A DNA stretch of 64,000 nucleotides from Leptoclinus maculatus (lineage: Eukaryota; Chordata; Actinopteri; Perciformes; Stichaeidae): positions 875,001-939,000 of the forward strand of contig JAVDOI010000020.1 in assembly GCA_032191485.1 (NCBI GenBank). The letters run 5' to 3'. The notes beneath the pieces are model-generated. The model was given only the letters and a program-made list of their open reading frames with translations. It was not told the origin of the DNA and did not search any database. A program made the position numbers and the translations under genes. Shown here piece after piece: positions 53,030 through 64,000 of this stretch (positions are counted from its first letter, which is position 1; every line of letters starts with the position of its first letter).

Positions 53030-54654
53030 GTAAGACCATTTTTACTGTAGATTGCACTGGCTTTCCTCGTGCACACTGGGTGTTAATGGCCTAAGAAACT
53101 CTCCCAATAACAATAACTTTTAATATTCCTGACGTAGCTGGGTTGAATATCCTACTGAGTCTGTGTTGCTCTCTCCTAATTTACACTATTTATCCCCTGC
53201 TTCGGCAGCTCAATAGTATTCTTCTGTGTATATGATGCATTTGCAATGTGTTACAATTGATAAGCAGCCTGCTATAGGCCTATATCTGGTTATGTCTGCC
53301 AATGAAGGCAGCAGCATCAGGGTGCACCCTGGGATGCTACTGCTAACATTGAGGTTGTCTGATTTTAAGACGGTTTTAAATTCATCCCAGTGAATGAATG
53401 TCATATGGGCTAATGAGAGAGGGTGTAGGGTGTAGCCCCCAACGGTTGGGGGCTCTTGACTCCTGGTGGGCTGCTGCTGTCACATCTGGCTTTGTCCCTG
53501 AGGAGGATTCGACAAATATCACAAGGCTGGTCCTCATTTGAAACCTGTGAACTGTCAAGTCACGGACTTGACAGTTTGTTCTACGTGCAAATGACATGTT
53601 TAAAGGTAGGGTCGATATTTTTTATATATATATTTTTTATACTTAAATATTTTATTAAGTTATTTTTTTGTAGCAAGGAAAAACAAATCCCAAACTAGTG
53701 AAGGAATAATACTAGTAAATCATGCACCTGGCTAAGAAATACCAGGACAAAAACAAAATACATCAAAACAACCATGCAACATGCCAACAACATTGTCCGT
53801 CACTCGTGTCAACCATCATTTCAGGATCAGATATCAAAAATATATATTGGAAGCGTTATATACACAGCATTATTTATAGGATCTAGATTTTGCTCGGATG
53901 AAGTAGCATCCTGTTTGTTTTTTATATTTTTGTTGAAATTGTCATTACATCCTGACAGCAATCACTGAATCAAATGCTCTGACAAAAGAAAAGGTACACA
54001 TGTGTGTATCTGTGGCCGTTGGAATAATGTACTCGTCCAATCATTTCATTCCGCCTGAATGTAATGATTGCACAGGCTACCTGCCTGTCTACTTACCTGT
54101 CTGCCTGCACGCATTGCTCGTCTCTGGAGTCTTCCACAAGCTGCCAACACTGACAATAGTCATGCTTTTTGTTTCAGGTCATCGTGATACTTTTGGGGTA
54201 GTGGCTTTGGAGGGAGGCCTGAAGGGACAGGCTGTCAGTGTGGACAATTTGTCGACTTTCGTTTTAAACTTAGAACATTTTGGAGCTAGTGCTGCTAGCT
54301 AATTAAAAAATCTAGCGTACGCTCGCTACTCTCTCAAGATTACCAACCTGAGCTTCAATGCTGGAGCCAACAGAGAACATGAGTTCCACAACTTTTTAAT
54401 ATCAGTTTGGGGTGTAGTTGTGATTAAAATGTCCTAAAGAATGATGTCAAAGAATACAAACAAAACTCTAGATGAAGATGAAACTACATTATGTACAGTT
54501 ATGTAACAAGCATACTCAGGCTGAATAACGTCATACTCAATGCTGTGCAACTCAATTAGTTTTTTGCTTTCATTTGAATGGCCGGATCATTTTAAATGAT
54601 ATTTATTTATTTATTAGTTCGTTCAACAACATTTTACACACATAGTCTGTATAT
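53030..54654. other. no gene or repeat recognised
   Basis: If 52690-53029 is a real first exon, this is intron. Otherwise it is intergenic. Nothing else is supported. Confidence 0.4.
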
Positions 54655-54842
54655 TTAGCCTGCTAGATATCCAGATATTTAGCCTGCTAGATATCCAGAT
54701 ATTTAACCTGCTAGATATCCAGATATATAACCTGCTAGATATCCAGATATTTAACCTGCTAGATATCCAGATATATAACCTGCTAGATATCCAGATATTT
54801 AACCTGCTAGATATCCAGATATTTAACCTGCTAGATATCTGG
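54655..54842 (+). repeat. 24-bp minisatellite, about eight copies
   Basis: The unit CCTGCTAGATATCCAGATAT plus TTAG or TTAA is repeated about eight times. Alternation of ATATTTAA and ATATATAA variants suggests duplication of two-unit blocks. Each unit contains AGATATCCAGATAT, which is partly palindromic. Confidence 0.95.
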
Positions 54843-57800
54843 AATTCATCTGCGATGCTTTGAACAGTTCACACATAGCGCTCGAGCGCCGATGTGTGAC
54901 GGCCGAGCCGACGCCTGTTTCCCTTTGATTTGGGGTTTCTGACGTCATGTTGTGTGAAGTAGGCATAATGGATCCACCTATGCTGGAAGTTTATTTTGAA
55001 AAGAGAATGTATGCATGTAACGAGCGGAAACGTGACACACTGTCCCAGAGTCCAAACCGGCTCCAGAGGGTCACCTGGAGCGGCTGTATTTGACGAGCTG
55101 GGAGTGAGAATGTGTTGCTGAAGTAGGAAACTCTCAACAAAATATAGGAGCTCAACCACAATATGCATCATGTCATTCTCTACTGCTTAACCTTATATTC
55201 ATAAGAACATCGGTGTGGCTTTTAAATCTGAGTTAGTCATTAACAGTTGCTTAGGTTGTATGCTAACGAGAAAGCTAACGTTATTTCATAGCGTTTTAGG
55301 ACATAACTAAGCAGCCGAGCTGAGAAAACACATCGGCCTCGTTGTAATTCTCAGAGATCAGTCAGAGGTATCAGGAATGTCTGACCGCTACGATGTATCT
55401 CCCACCTGTTGAAAGAAACAACAGAAATGTCAAAATGGCTACCTACTGTAGGCACCATTACTCACAGTTACATTCAATTAAAATGCAGTATGACCTGTAA
55501 TTCATACTATTCAGCTAATTCAAAATGAGCTTTACGTGTTTGTTTGTGTCTGGTTTCACTTTGTTCACTAGCCGCTACAAATATGTAAAAAATAAAAAAC
55601 ATTTTTTTAAACTGCTGTAGTTAAGCATGACTGAAATACAAGCAATCGGGGGAACCATGTTGGATTCCTTTTCTGTTACACTGTGTGAATTTAGCATCCC
55701 ATTGACTATAGAACACACAGTTTAGGGCAAAGGGAATCTCCCATCTGATCAACAAACCTAACATGTTCCTTATCGACAGATTCCAGTCAAAACCAAAAAT
55801 AAGATATCAGTGGGGACAGAGACCGGAGACACGTAATGAATCTCGTCCATCAGCACAAAGCATGGATGGCCCTGGTTTTAATGGGCAGACCCACCGATGC
55901 TGTGCAGCACTGCTGGAGCAGCTGTACTAATGACAGTACTGCAGTGTGTCTGTCAGTCAGAGACAGAGGAATTCATTAGCACACTGCTGTAAACTGCAAG
56001 CCAGAGAGACAAACAAGGGACATGGTTTGTCTGGAACATTGTGTTGTCTTTTTCATGATGCCTTTTAGAAGTTTGACCTTTGGACTTTTGAAGAATGTCT
56101 CCTGGATGTGTGAGTGGACATATTCTCTACCTGTGAATGATGACAGCTGGTCTCCACAAGTATAGGGACAAGTTGCTACTGATCAGTGTCAGGTGTGTGT
56201 GAGTATACAAAAAGATCTCAATATACGTAGCTGTCTCGCTATCATTTAGTGTTGAAGACATGTGGGCATCAGCCTGTATAGTGTAGAGTAACTTAAAGAG
56301 TGGCTCACGTCTTCTTTTCAAAGCACAGTAGAAACACTCTACACGTGATCCAGGTCAGCAAACTAACTTTACGTGGACTTTTAAGTAACTTTAGCGATCT
56401 GCTTTGATAACTGACCAACTTGTTGGGTTTGGGGAATTTGTGTTTTGGGATTCTGTCCTTAATGCTGGTAGAGGGACCCGGGAATGAACTCCCCAACCCT
56501 TCCTGTTGACCATAGCTGTGCCCACCTGGTCCTGTGACACCATCCTGTCCCAATCCACTCACTTTTACTCCACAAATCTGTTTCTGTCCAGAGTAAATAT
56601 TGATAATATAGCTGTGTCTTATATAAGCTGGATATGTCAGAGTGTATGTAGTAACACAAGGACATTGGTTAGCCCCGAAAAGGATGTAATGTTACCGTTT
56701 CATCACTCGTGAAAATACATGAAGCAGCACCATCACAGGATGCAGTTAGAACACAGTTAGATTAGAAAGCTTTATTAATCCCCGGGGGGGGGGGGAAACA
56801 AGTGTCACTGTTTCTATTAGCAGGTTTCAGTTGAACACGGTTCACGTTAATATCACGCCCTCACTTGGAGATTGCAATGAAGCAGGAAACACCTTCTTGA
56901 CTGTGCTGGCTGTACAGGCTTGTGTACAGGCAGTGAGTATGTGTGCATGGAGTGGTGGTCGTGTGACCACAAGTCTGATAGGACAAACTTACAAACATTA
57001 ATGTCATTAATGGTGAGTTTTCTTAATTGCATCTCAGCTGGAAGCTACTAATCTGGCGACAGTGTGTGAACAAAAGTGTTCATCAGATTTTCTTAATTCT
57101 TATTGATCAAATAGTCACATCCCTCACGGTGAAATTGTTTTGCATATAGAAAAGATAGAAATTGTATCCGTTTCTGGTATACTTCTGGAGCTGACTCTCC
57201 TGCTAACCAGAGTACCAATGTGAGGATTCTAGTTTAGACTATGTCCTCAAAACAAAATATATATCCAAAGTTGTGCCTGACCCCATGAGGTTCTGACCCC
57301 TCCCAGTTCAGATGATGTTCTCCTAAAAAGACTAAATAGTAAGAAGACGCTTCTCTGTTTGAGAAAAAGAATGTGATCTGTATTTACTGACGTCTCAGTG
57401 CAACCTTTGTTTGACATTGTTTACCTCATCAAACCACAGGAGTGGTGCACAGTTTAAATACAGCTCCCACAACAAGCTTGGAATGAACACACCCTGAGAG
57501 AAATCAAACTGCAGGCCAGTCTGCATTCTTTCAATTCCAGAAAAATGTTATTCCACCTTTGTTTATCCCGAACTGGGTTTGTGTTTGGTTCCCAGGTAGC
57601 TCCTCAGCTGAGGCACATTGAGCCCCTCCACCACCTAATCATTAACAGTGACTAATAGGGACGGATGGTCGTAGAATAGCCTGTTAATTCCAGCTCAGAT
57701 TACTGCTACGAGTCACGTGAGGAGAAGTCTCATCAATACTGTTCCTCGAGCTCTTCTCTACAGTTGAACTTAACCTGCCAAACTCAAGTTAACTGAGACC

Positions 57801-58261
57801 TAAAACTAGTCTGTATACCACAACTTTAATGTATAGCAAAATGATATAAATCTGTCATTTTGTTTTCTATTTCTTATAAACTTTATTTGAAGATAACAGA
57901 ACCCAAACCCGGGCTGAACACGTGGAAAGATATGTCTGCTTTGAATGGAAACCTTCAGACCCCTCTGCTATTATTTGTTTTTAAATTTAAAGGAATAGTT
58001 TAATATTTGGTAAATACACTTATCATAAGAAGATTGATATGTTTATTAGCTGGTAGATTCTTAGTCTTAATGCTAAGCTAGGCTAACCACGTCCTGACTC
58101 CAACTCCGTACTGAACAGCAAGACTAAGGATTCATGTCCATGTTATTCAAATGAATACACATACTTATACATATGTGTACTTCTAAAAATTTGGTGTACT
58201 CATATTTTTTTTACTGTCAACAAATTCCATGAAAAGACCAAAACCCACAATGCATTATTGC
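54843..58261. other. no gene seen
   Basis: I found no supported exon. A poly-G end, CTTTATTAATCCCCGGGG, at 56770-56797 in reverse orientation resembles the 3' terminus of a retroelement like that at 25442-25692. Confidence 0.4.
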
Positions 58262-58670
58262 TGCTAACCAGGGGGCAACCTCTGGTTCTGAAGAGTGAAG
58301 CCAATGTGTCTCAAGTGTCATTAACCTGCATTCTCTCTAGTGTCCACCAGGGGGCGACTCCTCTGGTTGTATAGAAGTCTATGAGAAAATGACTCTACTT
58401 CTCTCTTGATTTATTACCTCAGTAAACATTGTAAACATGAGTTTATGGTCTCAATCTCTAGTTTCAAGTCTTCTTCAATACAGCATGATGTTCATTTAGT
58501 ACATGATGGTCCATTTAGAGTCAAACAGACCATAAAGTTGCAAAAAAGCTAAAATGGCAACGGCCGTAATCCAAGGCTTCAAAACAGCAGTCCACAAACC
58601 AATGGGTGACATCAGGATGACTACATCCACCTCTTACAGTCTATGCTGCTAAGATTTAGCTTAATAAGTC
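58262..58670 (-). repeat. dispersed repeat, copy 2 (class unknown)
   Basis: The reverse complement aligns with 893-1410. It shares GATGTCACCCATTGGTTTGT, GACTTGAAACTAGAGATTGAG, TTTTCTCATAGACTTCTATA and an end near GGTTGCCCCC. Confidence 0.65.
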
Positions 58671-59279
58671 ACTGCAGAACGTTTCAAACACCCTTGATCA
58701 TGAGATATGCTAACAGTCGTACAAGCTTTGACCAATAGATTCCTGGTTAAATACTAGCGAGTGAGCAAATACACCCACCGACAAACACATGCATGTGTGG
58801 TTATCTTTTGGCAGTAGTTTCACTGTTGCAGTAAGGCTGGTTCCCTCTGGCTCTGTCCGGGTACAGTACATGATGTGTGTCACTAGTCATTTGTAGCAAC
58901 AGTGTGCAGGAGTTTAGCAGAGTGTTGGTGTGTGTGCTTCGCTGTGTGTTCTCTGTCAGGAATGATGATGTGTGTGTTTACATTGATGTTTGTAGAGTGC
59001 ACGTCCCCGTAACATGAATCGATAATAGATTTTAGGGTGAAGACTTGGTTTAGGTTAAAGTTAAGTTGAGGTTTAGGTTGAGGTTAGGTTTAGACTAAGG
59101 TTAGGTTTAGACTCAGGCTAGGGAAGAATACATATTTAAAAATAATTTATTTTAAATATTAATATTAGACATTTCATATGATTCCACAGTAAAGGGGTGC
59201 CTAAAAGGGGTTGGTGGGGGGGGGGGGGTGGAGGGGACAAAAGGACACATAAAAAAGAGAAGAAGGGTGATCGCACTGC

Positions 59280-59806
59280 AGACGGGGTCAACGATAAAAG
59301 GACCTGTCGGGTGGGACCATGGAGATCAGGAAGTGGTTTATTGTTAAAAGAGGTTAAAAACCTGGATTTACACTTAATGTGACCGTCAGGGTCTATAGTC
59401 TTCAGTCTGTGTATCCATTTCCTCTCCGCTGCTCGCCGTTGCGCCGTGCTCCAATGTCTGTTGCTCTCCAGGCCACACTTTGGACATTGTGTGAGCCGTG
59501 GAGTTTAAAATGTGTGTACAGGTCGCTCGTACCATTACCACTATTGATCATGTAAATATGTTGTTTGATTCTCAGGTTTAATTCGTTACCTGTCTCCCCC
59601 ACGTACAGTTTGTGGCAGACCCCGCACCTGACAGCGGCCTGTCCCAGATTAAAACCAATCCTCACATTAGGGTTAAAAACGTGGGGGAGACGAATAAAAC
59701 CGATCTCCGAACCTTGAAGCGCCTCCTTCCTGGTCCTCTCTTTGTTCAGATTTGTATGGACCAGGATATTCTTCAGGTTCTTGTTTCTGCGAAAGGCGGA
59801 GATCAT
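59280..59806 (-). mobile_element. Penelope-like element fragment with GIY-YIG endonuclease
   Basis: On the minus strand, ISAFRRNKNLKNILVHTNL is followed by CHKLYVGETGNELNLRIKQH, then LYTHFKLHGSHNVQ. These match the linker and the GIY-YIG endonuclease of fish Penelope-like retroelements. After a one-base frameshift the frame resumes as RKWIHRLKTIDPDGHIKCKS, the expected end of the nuclease. The reverse transcriptase half is missing. The fragment starts next to a poly-C run (59813-59827). Confidence 0.8.
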
Positions 59807-60184
59807 CCGGCACCCCCCCCCCCCCCCAGGGCGGCACAGTTAGTACAGTCTGAGAATGTCATAGTCAAGGGGACGATAACAGTTCAAAAGTCGGGAGCCA
59901 GTTCCGGTTCTCGGTTACATGAATGTGTGTGTGATTCAAGTTCAGGCTGTTAATAGCCAATCATTGTGCTCCATATGGTATATATGTAAATGGTACCACA
60001 CTGCACACTACAATCAAGCTTTATGTTGTAAAAGTGGAGACACAACATTATCTATCTTAAATGATTTCTTAGTTACTAGTTACTCTGAATATACCTTCAT
60101 GATGTTGGTAGAAAAAACCGGAATGATCAGTTTGTATGTTTGTGTCAACTACAACTACAACTTTGCTGTTATGTTCATTCTGTA

Positions 60185-60418
60185 CACATGACATCTATCA
60201 CACGTCTGTCCATCCTGATAGAGGATCCTCCTCTGTTGCTCTCTGAGGTCTCTCCCTCTTTTCTCCCTTTAAAGGGTTTTTGGGGAGTTGTTCCTGTTCT
60301 GATGTGAGGGTCCTGGGACAGAGGAGGTCACATGTGTACAGATTGTAAAGCCCTCTGAGGAGAATTTGTAATTTGTGATTTTGGGCTCTACAAAAATGAA
60401 TTGAATTGAATTTGCTAA
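60185..60418 (+). repeat. retrotransposon-derived 3' end
   Basis: Sequence such as GTCCATCCTGATAGAGGATC, AAAGGGTTTTTGGGGAGTTG, TGTAAAGCCCTCTGAGGAG and TTTGGGCTCTACAAAAATGA ends in GAATTGAATTGAA. This is a widely dispersed fish repeat tail that looks like the 3' end of a LINE-mobilised element. A weaker relative is at 1411-1516. Confidence 0.65.
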
Positions 60419-60687
60419 ATGGAATTCATCCTCCATTTATTTGATTCCTCACAACTGTGCTTTTTCTACTGTGACATGTCGAGATGACTATAGTTCAGAC
60501 TGGGTTATTTTATTTTATTTTCTAAATGTTGTGTTTCTCTAGTTTCTCGAGCCATTAAAGTGGTGGTTCACCCTGCAGAATGAAACAACAGTGGGCAGAT
60601 CCAGACTGCAGTCAGGCTGACACCACAGCTCTTCTTACTGGCATAATTACTGGCTGACCTCACTGGTGCTAAGCGCCTGCACTGGGG

Positions 60688-60690
<3 letters not shown>

Positions 60691-60726
<36 letters not shown>
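60691..60726. repeat. (CA)n microsatellite
   Basis: A CA run of 18 units. Confidence 0.95.
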
Positions 60727-60729
<3 letters not shown>

Positions 60730-62040
60730 GTAATTAAGCCTGCAATGCAATGTGGCGTGGGCTTGTGACATTTTACTGCAGGCTGCCGTTTTAAATGCTG
60801 GGCCTTTGATGAAGGCAGGAATGGCTGTTTATTCTATGTGACTCACGTCACAGTTTTCGATGAACACAACTGATATTTTTAGAGCTGATCCAATACTGTA
60901 GTCTTTTAATATGTAGAGTACAATATTTACTATATCTGTGTGCCTATATCCGGAAATCAATAAGAACCAATCAAAGGAGGATTATCTTGAGTAAGCCGGT
61001 CATGATCTCTGGAAAGAAACATTGCTGTTGAGTTTTTCAAACTTTTTCTTTTTTTTGATGACTTGAGCACCACAAGCCGAGTGCCATAGAGAGCAATAAA
61101 GTGAATTACAAGATGAACGTGAAACAAAAATGAAAGATATTTCATCCTGTAATAGATTGCTTTTCTCCAAAGATCTGTCGCATCCATTGAGTCATACTTA
61201 ATTCACTGCATCCTCACAGCCCAGTATTAATTGAGTCTTCTGTGTTGAACATGCTGAGTGTGTGACATTTAGGTGTGATGGCAGCCATCAATGTCAGCCG
61301 TGCATTTTAACGGGGAGCTCTGTACACAGTTATGTTCTGTAGCATGTTCATTCAATAACTGCAGCAGTGTGTTAAATGAGCTGACATTATAAGGGAACTG
61401 TCTTCATAGGAAGAAATGTTGGGAGTGTAGCAGCTCAGTGAGCTGTGCACCAACAGAAAGCGTTAGTTATTTTATTGTCATTAAGTCATTTATCCTGCAT
61501 GTGTGTGTCATCTCTCTTAGTGTAGTTTTGATAGATCAGTGCTGTGTCAAACCTTTTTTCAGCTTTTCATTAAATCTAAATGACTATTTTTAGTTTTTAA
61601 TTGGTTGCTTGATGAAATTGTCTACTGCCTAATTGGAAATATGTTATGTGTCATATTATATTGAACCAAATTGTCCCTTACTTGTTGTGAAGTTCACCTA
61701 TGTTGGGCTAACAGCAGCATCTCTGTTGGCTGGTCTAGCCACAGCAAGATGCTGGAGGATCTGGAATACTACAGCGATGAAGGTTTATCTGCTCACTTTA
61801 CTGTTTTACTTTCTCTTTACACAAGTTTTGGGGAAAGTGTGTTAAGTGTTGCAACCCCATCACCATAATGTAGATGCTGTATTGGATGATTCTCTAAAAC
61901 CACGGATTTAATTTAATTTAAATTGTATTAAACGCCCAATGTTAACATTGTCTGAAGAGAAATAAAGCATGGGTAAGGTAAGGTTGGGCAACTAAAACAC
62001 TTGTTAAGGTCAGGGAAAGATTTAAAGAAGTCTAAGAGCT
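60727..62040. other. no gene supported
   Basis: A stretch at 61717-61790 could be read as a small internal exon (SKMLEDLEYYSDE with flanking AG and GT). It could not be linked to a known protein or to another exon. Confidence 0.35.
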
Positions 62041-62125
62041 AGGGGTGTAACGGTTCACAAAGTTCTCGGTTGGGTTCAATACGACACAGTGGTGCCACGG
62101 TTCGGTACGGTTTCAATACAGCCAA
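62041..62125 (+). repeat. hAT-type terminal fragment
   Basis: AGGGGTGTAACGGTTCACAA with GGTTCGGTACGGTTTCAATA matches the style of fish hAT termini. The opposite end is not visible. Confidence 0.5.
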
Positions 62126-62384
62126 AAAAGCAGAAATGCCAAATCCTCTGGTGAGACTCTCAAGGGGGCGTGTCTGATTTGATTCTCTGTTTGGGCTTTT
62201 GTTTTCTTTTACAAAGCAGGAATTATGGTCTGGAGCAATGTGCTGGTGAAGGAGTAGTGTCACGGGGCTCAATAGCATGAAGCATGTTGGTACAGCCTGG
62301 TTCATCACTCCAGAGTAGAGATATACCTTTAGTCCTGTTTGAATCAGGAGGGAACAGATACCCAAACGCTGAGGGAGAGTTTGT

Positions 62385-62465
62385 AACCAATATCACATGA
62401 CTCTTCACTACACTGGGCGTGATGGTGCCGGTGTAAACAGGAAGTAGATTGGTTGCTTAGTTTTA
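62385..62465 (-). repeat. fragment of the 27841-30234 DNA transposon
   Basis: In reverse, AGCAACCAATCTACTTCCTG...CGGCACCATCACGCCCAGTG aligns with 30075-30125. It includes neighbouring GTGAAGAGTCATGTGATATT, as in the right end of the larger element. Confidence 0.75.
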
Positions 62466-63282
62466 AGCAAGGCACTCCCTTTTAGGCCCCTTGGTGGTTT
62501 CTAGAAGGTGACTTTAACTAGATCCTCACCGACATTGATGCAAATCAGCGCTAATCATATGCACAAATTAAACTATTGTAGAGTTTTAAACTTTGAGGAC
62601 CCAACGAGCTGTAGAGCACTAAGTGAAGAAAGCTGTCATAGACTACTAACTGTGTTGCAACCTCCACGCTATTAAAATCCTGCCCTCGTGGAGTTATGAA
62701 CTGCTCCACTAAAGAGGCATTGTTTATGAGTTATGAGACAAGAATTAATGGTGTGACTTGACTGACTAGCACTAGCATGTTACAGGCTGGCTAGTGTGTT
62801 AGCTGTTAGCTCAGCAGCTAGCTGTGCAGAGTCAGTACGTCACCAAGCCTTCTGTGAGAGAAAGAGAGAACAGAGAGGGAAACATACCAAATGCTTAGTC
62901 AGTAATCAACATATTGTTTGTAGTGATTGTTGAAGGCAAACATAGTTATATTGATTAGACATATAGTTTCCCATCAGCTCTGTCTCTATATTGGCCACAT
63001 GCTATATTGTGATCTTACAGTTCATGATGTAATGTGTCCCTATGATGACAATGCAACACTTTGAATGCGATGTACATATGTCTACTGGAGCTTTTTGTAG
63101 GTTAAAAGGGAACAAGACATGTTGTCCTTTGTGTTTTTCAAATGCATCATGGGAGTGTGTGCAGCTACCTTGAGCGCTAACCCTGCAATAACACCTGGAT
63201 CAGATTACTGCTACGTGGGGAGAAGAGAGACACAAAGATCAATGCGCTTCAGTGAATTATTCATCAATTCACTTTCATCTGA
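62466..63282. other. no gene seen
   Basis: Short frames only. GTTAGCTGTTAGCTCAGCAGCTAGC-like words near 62800 resemble the hairpin at 41418. Confidence 0.4.
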
Positions 63283-63555
<273 letters not shown>

Positions 63556-63679
63556 TCTCTTGTGATTGCTGGTACCTTGATGCTGGATCGTTGTCTGTGG
63601 CTGTACAATGACACGCTGCTCTGTGCTGAGACAAGTTATCACATCTCTGTGTCTACTGTCTACTTATGCTAGTTGAAGA

Positions 63680-64000
63680 AAAGCTCTAAACACACAATCT
63701 TTCCTCTGACCCCACCTCTCCTTTTGTTTAACTTCTTCCCCTCCTCTCTATTTAAACTCTGTCCTTCTCCTCTTTTTCATCCTTTGATATCCAACTGTCT
63801 CCTTTCTTTCAATCTTTCTCCTATTTTTCCTTCCTTTTCTCTTTGTGTATTTCCTCTTCTTTTCTCCTTTCCTTGCAATTTCCTTTTCTCTCCTCTCCTT
63901 CTTTGTCTCCTCTTCTCTCATCACATCTTTTATTTCCTTTCCGCACCTTTCCTTTCCTTTCCCCCTCATCTCCTTCCACCTTCATCACTATTCTCTCCTC
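63680..64000. repeat. polypyrimidine (CTT/TCC)-rich tract to window end
   Basis: The plus strand is over about 85 percent C and T with irregular TTTCC and TCTCC words, continuing beyond the window. The complementary strand gives a Lys/Arg/Glu-rich artefact frame. Confidence 0.9.

Noticed and set aside
61717..61790. Possible internal exon (SKMLEDLEYYSDE)
   Set aside because: AG and GT dinucleotides flank it, but it matches no protein I can recognise, and phase with the candidate first exon at 53029 gives a stop or an implausible peptide.
63748..63969. Lys/Arg/Glu-rich 73-codon frame
   Set aside because: It is the complement of a polypyrimidine tract and has no other support.

Overview
This window looks like nuclear DNA of a ray-finned (teleost) fish. 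The evidence is long CA/TG microsatellites, tRNA-derived SINEs ending in the AAGCGCTTTGAG-type and TTTGGATAAAAGCGTCTGC-type fish tails, L2-type and L1/Tx1-type LINE remnants, a Penelope-like element, several hAT and Tc1-like transposons, and a vertebrate gene with short exons and GT-AG introns. The species cannot be named from sequence alone. Most of the 64 kb is non-coding and dominated by repeats.

Two protein-coding genes could be assembled exon by exon. zcchc4 is on the minus strand (50292 down to 37786, 13 coding exons, 495 codons, all phases consistent). It encodes the rRNA N6-adenosine methyltransferase, with an N-terminal GRF finger, a DPPF catalytic motif and a C-terminal CCHC knuckle. 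Inside its largest intron (between exons at 48061 and 42924) a second gene lies on the plus strand (43644-47945, six coding exons, 426 codons). It encodes a TRIM-like coiled-coil plus PRY/SPRY protein with no visible RING or B-box. A possible first exon of a third gene (ATG at 53017, donor at 53030) is weakly supported.

Layout: 0-14.6 kb is gene-poor, with a SINE, a LINE fragment interrupted by a Tc1-like element, microsatellites and short tandem repeats. 14.65-20.13 kb is an unusual array of about 340 copies of a 16-bp CpG-rich unit (GTTACGCACGGAACCC and variants), ending abruptly inside a hAT transposase fragment. 20.5-37.7 kb holds repeats: a TIR-bearing DNA transposon containing an L2 insertion, a second L2 copy and SINEs. 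37.8-50.3 kb is the nested gene pair, whose introns carry hAT elements with 8-bp target duplications. 50.3-64 kb is mostly featureless, with a minisatellite, a Penelope-like GIY-YIG fragment, a very long TG repeat and a polypyrimidine tract.

The most unusual item is the 16-bp array. Because 16 is not a multiple of 3 and the common plus-strand unit has no stop triplet, it creates three overlapping pseudo-ORFs of about 780-850 codons that should not be annotated as genes. Its unit variants are mostly single CpG transitions of one ancestral unit, arranged in higher-order blocks.
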